A program made the translations under genes and the position numbers. Of a DNA stretch of 64,000 nt, positions 43,004 to 51,963 are shown in pieces. Each line of letters opens with the position of its first letter. Position 1 is the stretch's first letter. This DNA comes from Bradyrhizobium sp. NFR13 (GTDB lineage Bacteria; Pseudomonadota; Alphaproteobacteria; Rhizobiales; Xanthobacteraceae): positions 806,001 through 870,000 of the forward strand of contig NZ_FOTP01000003.1 in NCBI RefSeq assembly GCF_900114605.1, in the 5' to 3' direction. Under the pieces are notes generated by a model. It had not been told where the DNA came from and searched no databases. It saw only the letters and a list, made by a program, of their open reading frames with translations.

Positions 43004-43896
43004 CAGTGCCGCTCCCACAAGTAGACTTTGGCGGGTTCGGGCTCCCAGACCTTGGCGACGTCGATGCCAGGCAAATCGACGAGCGCGCGATATTCGGTGC
43101 CGAAGGCGACCCAGCGATCGGTCTCGGCCATCACGGCCGGCTTGCAGGCGATGGGATCGCGCAACACACCGAATCCGCTCTCGGTACCGATAACGAATGT
43201 ATAGAAGCCATCCAGCGCGGAGAGTGACGAGGTCATCGCATCCTGCAGCGATGCGCCTGCCGCCATCTGCGAACTGATATAGCCCGCGGCCACTTCGGAA
43301 TCGTTTTCGGTGCGAAACGTCATGCCCTGGCGGATCAGCTCGCGGCGGACGTCATTGTGGTTCGACAGCGAGCCGTTATGCACGAGACACTGGTCCGTGC
43401 CTGTGGTGAACGGATGCGCGCCATTGGTGGTGACGGCGGACTCCGTTGCCATGCGGGTATGGCCAACGGCATGCGTGCCGCTCATTGCGCTCAAACCGAA
43501 GCGCTTCGCCACATCGGCGGGCAGACCGACTTCCTTGAACACCGCCATGCGCTTGCCGCGCGCAACCATGTCGACGTCTTTCATGCCGACGAGCGCAGCG
43601 GCGATGACCGCCTCGCGGTCCGTGGCGATGCTGATAACGGCGTGTGTGTCGTACACTTGGTACGCAATCAGCGCGCCAGCCACTTTGCCGAGCGATGCCA
43701 TCAATTCAGCGAAATCGAACGACGGGGCAGCGCGCAGTGTCAGTTTGATCTGACCGGCATCGCCGTCGCCATATATAGCAAAGCCTGCCGAGTCCGGACC
43801 GCGGTCACTGAGCGCTTCCAGCATGCCGGACAGCAGTCCGCCAAGCTCGGGCGCCAGCCTTTGATCTTTCAGAAACAGACCTGCAATGCCGCACAT
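43003..43896 (-). CDS. glxB: Class II glutamine amidotransferase subunit (GlxB / MgsA)
   Basis: A 297-residue Ntn hydrolase. MCGIAGLF places the catalytic Cys at position 2 after Met removal, and GHTRMATESAVTTNGAHPF and HNGSLSNHNDVRREL supply the glutamine and oxyanion sites. It releases ammonia from glutamine (or methylamine from gamma-glutamylmethylamide if paired with GmaS) for the GlxC/GlxD partners. First gene of the operon, divergent from the XRE-cupin regulator with only 54-135 bp between starts. Confidence 0.92.
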   Translation of the reverse strand: MCGIAGLFLKDQRLAPELGGLLSGMLEALSDRGPDSAGFAIYGDGDAGQIKLTLRAAPSFDFAELMASLGKVAGALIAYQVYDTHAVISIATDREAVIAAALVGMKDVDMVARGKRMAVFKEVGLPADVAKRFGLSAMSGTHAVGHTRMATESAVTTNGAHPFTTGTDQCLVHNGSLSNHNDVRRELIRQGMTFRTENDSEVAAGYISSQMAAGASLQDAMTSSLSALDGFYTFVIGTESGFGVLRDPIACKPAVMAETDRWVAFGTEYRALVDLPGIDVAKVWEPEPAKVYLWERH

Positions 43897-43950
43897 GAGG
43901 AGCGTCTCACTCGTTGAATGCGCGTGAACCTTGCCTGAAATAAAACCGCC

Positions 43951-44694
43951 ATGTCAACCATAGAGAAAATAGTTTTCCTTACAGGAAATATCGCTACTGT
44001 CGGGAAATCGACGCATGCAGGAAACGTCCCCGTGAAAGCGAAACCGAAGAAAACCAAGTCATCGCCCGCACGACCGAAGCCGGAAGAGTTGCGCACCGGT
44101 TCGAACGCGCCACTTGAAGTCGGCGGCTCTCTTGAGTCCAAGATCGGTAATGAAGTGCGCCAGTTGCGCAAGGAACTCGAGTTGACGGTGGCCGAGCTCA
44201 GCACATCAGCGGGTATCTCCACCGGCATGCTGTCGAAGATCGAGACCGGCAGTATCTCGGCATCGCTGGGCACGCTGAATGCGCTATCGAAAGCGCTGAA
44301 TGTGCCGATCTCACGATTCTTTCGCGAGACTGAGGAAGAACGCGACTGCTCCTTTGTGAAAGCGGGCGCGGGCACCCGGATCGAACGCCGCGGCACCAAA
44401 TCCGGCCATCACTATCAATTGCTCGGCCAGTCGATCCATGGCGAGCTCGGTGTTGAGCCCTATCTGATTACGCTGAACGAAGACGCCGAGGCCTATAGCA
44501 ACTTCCGTCATGCCGGCGTCGAGATGATCTATATGCTGACCGGCAAGGTGCGTTATCGTCATGCTGACCAGACCTATCTGATGGAGCCCGGCGACACGCT
44601 GTTCTTCGACGCAGCCGCGCGGCACGGCCCGGAAGAACTGGTGAAGGCGCCTATGACGTATCTGTCTGTGATTATTTATCCGCGGCGGAGCTAG
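43951..44694 (+). CDS. XRE family regulator with C-terminal cupin domain
   Basis: A regulator with a helix-turn-helix at about 60-118 (GNEVRQLRKELELTVAELSTSAGISTGMLSKIETGSISASLGTLNALSKALNVPISRFF) and a cupin sensor (about 160-245, SNFRHAGVEMIYMLTGKVRYRHADQTYLMEPGDTLFFDAAARHGPEEL). Such proteins respond to small amines, amino acids or their aldehydes. The 247-residue call uses the ATG at 43951. A GTG at 44032, after CAGGAAACGTCCCC, would give 220 residues, free the operator-like repeats and is at least as likely. Divergent from glxB; probably its regulator. Confidence 0.85.
   Translation: MSTIEKIVFLTGNIATVGKSTHAGNVPVKAKPKKTKSSPARPKPEELRTGSNAPLEVGGSLESKIGNEVRQLRKELELTVAELSTSAGISTGMLSKIETGSISASLGTLNALSKALNVPISRFFRETEEERDCSFVKAGAGTRIERRGTKSGHHYQLLGQSIHGELGVEPYLITLNEDAEAYSNFRHAGVEMIYMLTGKVRYRHADQTYLMEPGDTLFFDAAARHGPEELVKAPMTYLSVIIYPRRS
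43965..43988. promoter_or_regulatory. Overlapping inverted repeats between glxB and its divergent regulator
   Basis: Two interlocked palindromes share a half site: GAAAA-TAG-TTTTC (43965-43977) and TTTCC-TTACA-GGAAA (43974-43988). They are about 70-90 bp upstream of the glxB start. They fall inside the reading frame if the regulator starts at 43951, but upstream of it if it starts at the GTG at 44032. Likely operator of the XRE-cupin protein. Confidence 0.5.
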
Positions 44695-44697
44695 GCC

Positions 44698-45660
44698 TCA
44701 CTTCGCCTTGCTCTTCCCCGACATCCGGTCCTGCGACGGTGGCACATCGAAGGCCCGCCGATACATCCGTGCGAAATGGCTGGCGCTGGCGAAGCCGCAT
44801 TCGGCCGAGACCTCGACCACCGGCATACTGGTCTGCTGCAGCAGTGCACGAGCTTTCCCGAGGCGCAGGGTCATGTAATGCTGCTCAATGGTTACGCCGA
44901 GATGTGCGGTGAACAGCCGCTCGAGCTGGCGCACGGACACGCCGGCCGTTTTTGCCAGCTCGTCGCGCGGCGCAGGGCTGGCCAGACGCCGTTCCATCAC
45001 GGTGATCGCCGAGAGCACGGCGCGATTGCTGGTGCCGAGGCGCTCGCGCAATGAAATGCGCTGGCTGTCGTCGCCGAGACGCACGGCGGTTTGCAGAAAC
45101 CAGTCACTGACTTTCGCTGCCAGTGCCTGGCCGTGATCGCGGCGGATGATGGCATGCATCATGTCGAGTGCCGCGACGCCGCCGGCGCAGGTCAGCCTGT
45201 TGCCGTCGATCTCGAATAGCGTTCGCGTCGGCTCGATATCCGGGAACGCCTCGATGAATGCATCGAGATGCTCCCAATGGATCGTGCAGCGGACGTCATC
45301 GAGCATGCCGGCCTTGGCGAGAATGAAAGGCCCACCGGACACGCCGCCGATGGCGCAGCCAGAGCGTGCCAGACGGCGCAGCCAAGCTAGCGTCTTCGGA
45401 TCATCGAAGGTCACGGGATTGCCACCCGCGCAAACCAGAACCGTGTCGTAGCGCACGCTGTCGGCAATGGTGTGATCGGAGGCCACCGACAATCCGTTCG
45501 ATGCCAGGATCGCATCGGCACCGGTCGAGATCTGCAGCCACTGATACAGTTTTTTGCCGGCCAGGACATTGGCTGCGCGCAGCGGTTCGATCGCCGAGGC
45601 GAAGGACATCAGCGCGAAGCCGTCGATCAGGAGAAAGCCGACGCGGTGGGGCTGGGCCAT
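44698..45660 (-). CDS. glxA: GlxA family transcriptional regulator (DJ-1/PfpI plus AraC domain)
   Basis: A 320-residue protein. The N-terminal class I amidotransferase-like domain (about 5-180: RVGFLLIDGFALMSFASAIEPLRAANVL, and GGVSGGPFILAKAGMLDD) lacks the catalytic Cys in the nucleophile elbow region, where GVSGGP is found. The C-terminal AraC HTH pair is at about 215-310 (LAKTAGVSVRQLERLFTAHLGVTIEQHYMTLRLGKARALLQQTSMPVVEVSAECGFASASHFARMYRRAF). The gene is convergent with the XRE regulator (3 bp apart). Location beside glxBCD matches the glxA name in rhizobia. Confidence 0.88.
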   Translation of the reverse strand: MAQPHRVGFLLIDGFALMSFASAIEPLRAANVLAGKKLYQWLQISTGADAILASNGLSVASDHTIADSVRYDTVLVCAGGNPVTFDDPKTLAWLRRLARSGCAIGGVSGGPFILAKAGMLDDVRCTIHWEHLDAFIEAFPDIEPTRTLFEIDGNRLTCAGGVAALDMMHAIIRRDHGQALAAKVSDWFLQTAVRLGDDSQRISLRERLGTSNRAVLSAITVMERRLASPAPRDELAKTAGVSVRQLERLFTAHLGVTIEQHYMTLRLGKARALLQQTSMPVVEVSAECGFASASHFARMYRRAFDVPPSQDRMSGKSKAK

Positions 45661-45708
45661 AGATTTGAAGACTCAGTTTCCGCGCCCGTTCAGATCATAG
45701 CTGCAGCG

Positions 45709-46965
45709 TTACGCCCACTCGCCCTTGCGGAACACCGGCACACGGCGGCCGTCGCTGTGGACGCCGTCGATATCGATCTCGCCGGAGCCGATCATCCAGT
45801 CGATATGAATGAAGCTCTTGTTGCCGCCCTGCGCGGCGATCTGCTCGGGCGTCAGATTGCCGCCGTTGACGAAGCACTTCGAATAGCACTGGCCGAGCGC
45901 GATATGACAGGCGGCGTTTTCGTCGAACAGCGTGTTGTAGAACAACAGTCCGCTGGCCGAGATCGGCGACGAATGCGGCACCAACGCCACTTCGCCGAGC
46001 CGACGCGAGCCTTCGTCCGTGTCGAGAACCTTGTTGAGTACTTCCTCACCGCGCGAGGCCTTCGCCTCGACAATCTTGCCATCCTCGAAGCGCACCGCAA
46101 TGTCGTCGATCAGCGTGCCCTGATAGGATAACGGCTTGGTCGATCGAACATGGCCGTTAACGCGCGCGGCATGCGGCGTGGTGAAGACTTCCTCGGTCGG
46201 GATATTGGCGTTGCAAATGATGCCATTTTTGGCCGTCGATGCGCCACCTTCCCATTCATGGCCATCGGCGAGACCCACCACAAGATCGGTACCTGGCCCG
46301 GTGAAATGCAATGCGTGGAAGCGCTGGCCATTCAGCCATTCGGTGCGGCCGCGCAACGCGGCATTGTGCCTGGCCCATGCCGCGATAGGATCGGCATTGT
46401 CGACACGCGACGCGGCGAAGATCGCATCCGCAAGCTTCTGCACGGCGACATCGTCCTCATCGCCGGGAAACACCTGCTTGGCCCACGACGGCGTGGGATA
46501 GGCGATGATGTTCCAGTTGATGTCGAATCCTGCGATCTTCTGCAGCGCCGGCTGATAGGCGATGGAATTTGCCTTGCTCGCGCGCGAGACCTTGGCCGGA
46601 TCTTCGTTGGACAATAGCATCGGATTGTCGCCGACGATGGCAAGGCGCGCAGTGTTGTTGCCGAGCGCCTTGGCCATGCCCTCATAGAGCCAGCCGGCGG
46701 CGCGATCGAACGAGATATCCTGACCATAGCGATAGCGTGCCAGCGTCATCTCTTCATCCGAGAAGAACGGCGTCACCAATCCGGCACCGGCTTTGTAGGC
46801 GTGCTCGGCGATCTTGCGCACCAACGGCAGCGCCGCGGCGGGGCCGGTCAGCAGCAGATCCTGCCCCGGCGCCAGTTGCAGCCCGACTTTCACGGCGACT
46901 TCGGCCAGCCGGTCGAGCTTCACGGGATCAATAGGGGTGGACAAATTGCGCTGGTGAACGGTCAT
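45709..46965 (-). CDS. M29 family aminopeptidase
   Basis: A 418-residue metallopeptidase of the thermophilic aminopeptidase (AmpS/PepS) family. Metal-site segments are GRTEWLNGQRFHALHFTGPGTDLVVGL, ANIPTEEVFTTPHAARVNGHVRSTKPLSYQG (E and H), LGEVALVPHSSPIS and SFIHIDWMIGSGEIDIDGV. It removes N-terminal residues from peptides in the cytoplasm using Co, Zn or Mn. ATG 46965 gives the conserved N-terminus; a long upstream extension is dropped. Stand-alone gene. Confidence 0.9.
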   Translation of the reverse strand: MTVHQRNLSTPIDPVKLDRLAEVAVKVGLQLAPGQDLLLTGPAAALPLVRKIAEHAYKAGAGLVTPFFSDEEMTLARYRYGQDISFDRAAGWLYEGMAKALGNNTARLAIVGDNPMLLSNEDPAKVSRASKANSIAYQPALQKIAGFDINWNIIAYPTPSWAKQVFPGDEDDVAVQKLADAIFAASRVDNADPIAAWARHNAALRGRTEWLNGQRFHALHFTGPGTDLVVGLADGHEWEGGASTAKNGIICNANIPTEEVFTTPHAARVNGHVRSTKPLSYQGTLIDDIAVRFEDGKIVEAKASRGEEVLNKVLDTDEGSRRLGEVALVPHSSPISASGLLFYNTLFDENAACHIALGQCYSKCFVNGGNLTPEQIAAQGGNKSFIHIDWMIGSGEIDIDGVHSDGRRVPVFRKGEWA

Positions 46966-47059
46966 GCAGAGGCCCTGACTGGTGTGAACGTAGCTGGACC
47001 CGAATGTAGGCGCAGATGCGCCTTGCCGCCAGCCGGTCCGCTGCAGGACTTGCCGGACG

Positions 47060-47296
47060 CTATGACGGCGCGAGCAGCGGGACGAGAGCCCGATAATGGG
47101 CCAGCGCGTAAAGCCTGATGGCTGAGGACAGGTTGTTCTGCTGCCGGTTCTTGTCGATCTCGCCGACGAGCTGCGACATCGTGATCCGGCGCATGCCGGC
47201 AATCTCTTTCAGCGCCGTCCAGAATGCCTCTTCGAGGCTGACGCTCGTCTTGTGACCGGCAACGACGATCGATCGCTTTACGACGGGTGATTTCAC
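47060..47296 (-). CDS. Ribbon-helix-helix domain protein (Rhh_4 type)
   Basis: A 78-residue DNA-binding-type protein starting with GTG behind GGAGAAGGCGCG. The core is VVKRSIVVAGHKTSVSLEEAFWTALKEIAGMRRITMSQLVGEIDKNRQQNNLSSAIRLYALAHYRAL, with the beta strand and two helices of a MetJ/Arc-like fold. No toxin gene is adjacent, so it is not an obvious antitoxin. Target unknown. Confidence 0.82.
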   Translation of the reverse strand: MKSPVVKRSIVVAGHKTSVSLEEAFWTALKEIAGMRRITMSQLVGEIDKNRQQNNLSSAIRLYALAHYRALVPLLAPS

Positions 47297-47496
47297 CGCG
47301 CCTTCTCCATTTCCACCCAGTGATCGGTTTCTTTTCAACCAGCTTATACGGATTAATAACTGCGGCAACAGATCAGATCATCCAACCTTAGACGAGTGCT
47401 CAAACACAACCGTGCGACCACAACACAACCTCTACGGAACGATCGATGCCTTGCCTTCGCGGCGCGCATTGAGCAGAAGCAGCATAGCGCACAACT

Positions 47497-49074
47497 TTGG
47501 ATTCGAATTTCCTGACTGACTCGACGGATTTCACCACGCTCGCACTTCCGCATGCCCGACACGTCGCCGATCAGATCGATCGCTGGACGCGCGAGCACAC
47601 CGCTTTTGCATTGCTCATCGACCAGGCCGACGATGCAAACTCGGCGCTGCGGCAGTTTGCATCGATCAACCGCAATCATGGTCAGAGCGATACGGCCATC
47701 GACGCGCTTCGTGCCGCACTCGCACTGATGCCGACAGATGTTGCTGCGTGGCGCGCGCTTGCTTCGGACTACCAGTTGAGCGGACGCGACGAACTGGCTG
47801 AAGCATGTGCGCGACAGGCGCTCGCCATCGATCCGGACCACGCGACGACGTGGCTGCAATATGCGAGCCTCGCCTACCGGCTGCAGCGGGTCGATGATGC
47901 TGAAGCGGCCTATCTGCGCGCCCTGTCGGGCGATGCCTCGCTTGGCGACGCTCATCTCGGCCTGGGCGTGCTGTATCTCGGCTCCCGCCGTCCCGAGCAG
48001 GCCATCACCCATCTGCAACGCGCGCTGTCCTGGGGCGGCATCGATGCGGTCACGCATCTTTGCCTCGGACAGGCCTTCTACATGGCTGGCCGGTTTGGCG
48101 AGAGCGCCGATGCCTTGGCAATCGCAAACGGCTTTGCGCCGCTTGAAGACGTGACACTACGTCTCTACGCCCGCGCGCACACCTTTGCTTCGATGCTGGA
48201 CGGCGATGTTCATGGTGCCATCGCCCGCTACCCGACGCTTGCGGGACGAGAGACCGAACCACTGGACGAGGTTTTGCGCACCGCATTCGCGCTGTTCAGC
48301 GCCTATGGCATGCATGAAGCCGCCGCGACGGTCGGACGTCTGCGACTAGAAGGCCAGCCGGACGATCCCGTGCAGCGCTATTTGCTGGATGCCGTCGGTG
48401 GACGGACGCATGACCGCGCACCGGCAGCCTATGTCGAAGCGCACTTCGATGAATTCGCCGAGGGCTTCGACAGCAAGCTTGTGGACATCCTTGGCTACAA
48501 GGTGCCGCAGCAACTCGCCGCCATGGTGGCGTCCTGCCGACCGACACTTGCGACCATCCTCGATCTCGGCTGCGGAACGGGACTGGCTGCAGAGCCGCTC
48601 GGGCGGTTCGGCGCGCGGCTGACCGGCATCGACCTGTCGGAGAAGATGCTCGCCGTCGCGGCACGGCGGAACGCCTATCACGACCTTATCAAGGCCGATG
48701 TCATGAGCCATCTCGCGGACAGCCCGCGTAGTTTCGATCTCGTCTTCGCTGCCGATCTCCTGATCTATCTCGGCCGGCTCGACGAGCTCATCGGCCTGAT
48801 TGCGCGCGTGCTGCCTGCAGACGGCCTCTTCGCAGCGAGCATCGAGCGCACGGATCACCGCGACTTCACGTTGCTTTCATCCGGCCGGTTCGCCCATAGC
48901 GAGACATATTTCGAAGCCTGCGCCGCAAAGGGCTTCGAGATCGTGCGCAAGGAAAATTCCGAGCTGCGCCTCGAAGCCGGGCGCCCTGCCCTCGGCACGC
49001 TCTATGTGTTGCGTCGCCGTGACCAAACGAACACCGGGAGCGGCCAGCTCGCCGCCGCAACAAACCGCCAATAA
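47497..49074 (+). CDS. TPR-domain class I SAM-dependent methyltransferase
   Basis: A 525-residue fusion. Residues about 50-300 form at least four tetratricopeptide repeats (AWRALASDYQLSGRDELAEACARQALAIDP, AYLRALSGDASLGDAHLGLGVLYLGSRRPEQAITHLQRAL). Residues about 310-500 form a Rossmann methyltransferase with motif I ILDLGCGTGLAAEPL and motif II LTGIDLSEKML. Similar proteins are annotated as methyltransferases acting on glycans or small molecules; the target is unknown. The only upstream start in frame is a TTG at 47497 with no clear ribosome site, so the N-terminus is unsure. Confidence 0.82.
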   Translation: MDSNFLTDSTDFTTLALPHARHVADQIDRWTREHTAFALLIDQADDANSALRQFASINRNHGQSDTAIDALRAALALMPTDVAAWRALASDYQLSGRDELAEACARQALAIDPDHATTWLQYASLAYRLQRVDDAEAAYLRALSGDASLGDAHLGLGVLYLGSRRPEQAITHLQRALSWGGIDAVTHLCLGQAFYMAGRFGESADALAIANGFAPLEDVTLRLYARAHTFASMLDGDVHGAIARYPTLAGRETEPLDEVLRTAFALFSAYGMHEAAATVGRLRLEGQPDDPVQRYLLDAVGGRTHDRAPAAYVEAHFDEFAEGFDSKLVDILGYKVPQQLAAMVASCRPTLATILDLGCGTGLAAEPLGRFGARLTGIDLSEKMLAVAARRNAYHDLIKADVMSHLADSPRSFDLVFAADLLIYLGRLDELIGLIARVLPADGLFAASIERTDHRDFTLLSSGRFAHSETYFEACAAKGFEIVRKENSELRLEAGRPALGTLYVLRRRDQTNTGSGQLAAATNRQ

Positions 49075-49485
49075 ATCTGCGAGATCTTCGCCGAGCACGC
49101 GTCGCGTCGTCGAACCTGCGGTCTGCAGATCGAGAGCCGCCTCGCTTCTGAGGTGCATCGCACAAAATTTAATCATCTGCCTAGGAAATCAGTAGCGCCG
49201 CTCGTTCTAACGGCACTATTGATCTTCAACAGCAGAGCTCTTTCTAGAAATACTCAAAAAATCAGAATGTTAGAAGATCGCCAGATTGGCACGCCATTTG
49301 CTTTTGTTATTTACGTCAATGATGACCGCCGTCCGCCGGATGCTGAGACCGCTGTTGGTTTCAAGCGCAGGGACACAGCTCGCTTCCTGATTGTCAGGTG
49401 CGAAGCGGTCATCGTGACTCCATCCCTAACGGCTTGGTGAGCGAGTCCCTGTTTCCGATCGGCAGCGGTCCAAACAGGTTTGCAC
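49075..49485 (+). other. Regulatory interval and leader upstream of nirB
   Basis: No gene is supported. From left to right it contains GGTGCATCGCACA (a GTGC-ATC-GCAC palindrome near 49153), an AT-rich tract (49220-49270), a sigma-54 promoter (49286-49302) and about 170 nt of leader before the nirB ATG. The leader has a hairpin, 49381-49407, whose outer stem is CGCTTC/GAAGCG and whose inner arm is CCTGA-TTG-TCAGG. Nitrite/nitrate assimilation operons of rhizobia can be controlled by NasT antitermination in such leaders. Confidence 0.6.
49286..49302 (+). promoter_or_regulatory. Sigma-54 (RpoN) promoter for nirBD
   Basis: TTGGCACGCCATTTGCT matches the -24/-12 consensus TGGCACG-N4-TTGC exactly; GG at 49288-49289 and GC at 49300-49301 are the required 12 bases apart. 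Predicted transcription start near 49313. It implies NtrC-type activation under nitrogen limitation. Confidence 0.88.
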
Positions 49486-51963
49486 ATGCTCGATCAACCG
49501 AACGCAAAGAAGCAGAAGCTCGTCATCCTCGGCAACGGTATGGCCGCCGGCCGCGTCATGGACGAGCTGTTCGCGCGCGCACCAGACCGTTACGACGTTG
49601 TGGTGTTCGGCGCGGAGCCGCGTGTTAATTATGACCGCATCATGCTGTCGCCGGTGCTCTCCGGCGAGAAGGCTTATGACGACATTCTGATCCACACCGA
49701 TGAGTGGTACGCGACCAACAAGGTTGATCTCAGACGCGGTGAACTCGTCGTTGCGATCGATCGCGCTGCGAAAACCGTCACCACAGAGTCCGGCGCGATC
49801 GAAGCTTACGACACGCTGATTATCGCAACCGGCTCCAAGCCGATTCTCATTCCGGTCCCCGGCGCGGAGCTGCCCGGCGTCGTCACCTATCGCGATCTCG
49901 ACGACGTCAACTTGATGCTCGATGCAGCCGGCAAGGGCGGCCACGCTGTCGTCATCGGCGGCGGCTTGCTCGGCCTCGAAGCCGCAGCCGGCCTGGCCAT
50001 GCGCGGAATGACAACGACCGTCATCCATCTGATGCCAACATTGATGGAGCGCCAACTCGATCCCAACGCTGCCTATCTGTTGCAAAAGGCGATCGAGGCG
50101 CGCGGCATCGAGGTGCTGACCGGAGCCAACACAGCAGCCATCCTCGGCGACTCATGCGTTGAGTCAGTCCGGCTGGACGATGGTCGGACCCTGGCGGCCG
50201 ATCTCGTCGTGATGGCGGTCGGCATCCGCCCGAATACGGTGCTCGCCAAACTCGCCGACCTCGACGTCAAGCGCGGCATCGTCGTGAACGATCATCTGCG
50301 GACCAGCGACGACAACATCTATGCAGTCGGCGAGTGCGTCGAGCATCGCGGTCAGTGCTATGGCCTTGTCGCGCCCCTGTATGACATGGCAAAGACCCTC
50401 GCGGCGACGCTCGCCGGCGAGACCGTCGATGGCTATATCGGTTCGACCACCTCGACCAAGCTGAAAGTCACCGGCGTAGATCTGTTCTCCGCTGGCGATT
50501 TCGCCGAGGGCGACGTCAAGGATGAGATCGTGCTGCGCGATCCTGCCCGCGGCATCTACAAGCGTATCGTCTTGCGCGACGACCGCATCATCGGCGCGGT
50601 GCTCTATGGCGATACGGCCGACGGCTCATGGTATTTCGACCTGCTCAAAAAGAATGTCGATATCGGCGCCATGCGCAACGCGCTGATTCTCGGTCAGGCC
50701 TATCAGGGCGGCGTTGCCCTTGATCCGATCGCCGCTGTCGCAGCGTTGTCGGATGATGCAGAAATCTGCGGCTGCAACGGCGTGTGCAAGGGCGCGATCA
50801 CCCAGGCGATCACCGTCCACGGCCTCACCACCCTCGACGATGTGCGCGCCCGCACCAAGGCATCGGCCTCCTGCGGCCAGTGCACAGCGAAGGTGGAATC
50901 GCTGCTCGCAGCCACGCTCGGCGACAACTACTCCGCCGCCGGCCGCAAGCCGATGTGCAAATGCACAGACCTCACCCATAGCGAAGTCCGCGGCTTCATT
51001 CTCTCGAAGGAGTTGAAGTCCGTCCCCGCCGTGATGCAGGAGCTGGCATGGAAAACCTCCTGCGGCTGTCCGTCCTGCCGCCCGGCGCTGAACTATTATC
51101 TGCTTTGCGCCTGGCCAGGTGAATATACCGACGATGCGCAGTCGCGCTACATCAACGAGCGCGTCCATGCCAACATCCAGAAGGACGGCACCTTCTCCGT
51201 TGTGCCACGCATGTGGGGCGGCCTGACCACACCTGACGAATTGCGCGCCATCGCGGACGTCGCCGACCGCTTCAAGATTCCGACGGTGAAAGTCACCGGC
51301 GGCCAGCGCATCGACCTGCTGGGCGTGCGCAAGGAAGACCTGCCCGCAGTGTGGGCACAGCTCAACAGCGCAGGCCTCGTCTCCGGTGCTGCCTATGCCA
51401 AGGGCCTGCGCACGGTGAAGACCTGCGTCGGCTCCGAATGGTGCCGCTTCGGCACGCAGGATTCGACCGGCCTCGGCGTCAAGCTTGAGCGTTTCATGTG
51501 CGGCTCATGGGCGCCCGCGAAGGTGAAGCTCGGCGTCTCAGGCTGCCCGCGCAACTGCGCGGAATCCACGGTGAAGGACATCGGCGTGATCTGCGTCGAG
51601 TCCGGGTACGACATCCACATCGCCGGTGCGGCGGGTCTGCATGTTCGCCAGACCGATCTGCTCGGCCATGTCGATACGGAGGACGAGGCGATCGAATACA
51701 TCGCCGCCTTCATGCAGATGTACCGCGAGGAAGCAGGCTATCTGGAACGCGTCTGGAAATGGGTCGAAAATGTCGGCCTCGACAAGGTTCGCGCGGCGAT
51801 CATGGACGATGCCGACAACCGTCGCGCTCTGCTGGCCCGCTTCGAAAAATCGCAACGCGCGGTCCGCAGGGATCCGTGGGCAGAACGCGCCGCCGGCCGC
51901 GAACAGCATGAATTTACGCCGCTTGCAGCAATCAACTCAATTATGGCCGTCCCGGCAGAATGA
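49486..51963 (+). CDS. nirB: Assimilatory nitrite reductase [NAD(P)H], large subunit
   Basis: An 825-residue flavo-sirohaem enzyme reducing nitrite to ammonium in the cytoplasm. Domains: FAD/NAD(P)H pyridine-nucleotide reductase (about 1-400, with KLVILGNGMAAGRVMDEL, VVIGGGLLGLEAAAGLAMRG); two BFD-type [2Fe-2S] regions (about 425-475, CGCNGVCKG and SCGQC; and about 490-545, CKC and CGCPSC); then the sirohaem/[4Fe-4S] domain with TCVGSEWC (about 645) and GCPRNC (about 685). ATG 49486 is used. It overlaps nirD by four bases (ATGA). Followed by a nitrite channel and a PP2C-kinase. Confidence 0.95.
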   Translation: MLDQPNAKKQKLVILGNGMAAGRVMDELFARAPDRYDVVVFGAEPRVNYDRIMLSPVLSGEKAYDDILIHTDEWYATNKVDLRRGELVVAIDRAAKTVTTESGAIEAYDTLIIATGSKPILIPVPGAELPGVVTYRDLDDVNLMLDAAGKGGHAVVIGGGLLGLEAAAGLAMRGMTTTVIHLMPTLMERQLDPNAAYLLQKAIEARGIEVLTGANTAAILGDSCVESVRLDDGRTLAADLVVMAVGIRPNTVLAKLADLDVKRGIVVNDHLRTSDDNIYAVGECVEHRGQCYGLVAPLYDMAKTLAATLAGETVDGYIGSTTSTKLKVTGVDLFSAGDFAEGDVKDEIVLRDPARGIYKRIVLRDDRIIGAVLYGDTADGSWYFDLLKKNVDIGAMRNALILGQAYQGGVALDPIAAVAALSDDAEICGCNGVCKGAITQAITVHGLTTLDDVRARTKASASCGQCTAKVESLLAATLGDNYSAAGRKPMCKCTDLTHSEVRGFILSKELKSVPAVMQELAWKTSCGCPSCRPALNYYLLCAWPGEYTDDAQSRYINERVHANIQKDGTFSVVPRMWGGLTTPDELRAIADVADRFKIPTVKVTGGQRIDLLGVRKEDLPAVWAQLNSAGLVSGAAYAKGLRTVKTCVGSEWCRFGTQDSTGLGVKLERFMCGSWAPAKVKLGVSGCPRNCAESTVKDIGVICVESGYDIHIAGAAGLHVRQTDLLGHVDTEDEAIEYIAAFMQMYREEAGYLERVWKWVENVGLDKVRAAIMDDADNRRALLARFEKSQRAVRRDPWAERAAGREQHEFTPLAAINSIMAVPAE

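Noticed and set aside
49153-49163. GTGC-ATC-GCAC as an NtrC site for nirB
   Set aside because: The half sites are in the wrong orientation; NtrC sites read GCAC-N-GTGC with a longer spacer.
49153-49440. 95-codon open frame upstream of nirB
   Set aside because: It runs through the sigma-54 promoter and the leader hairpin and shows no protein features.
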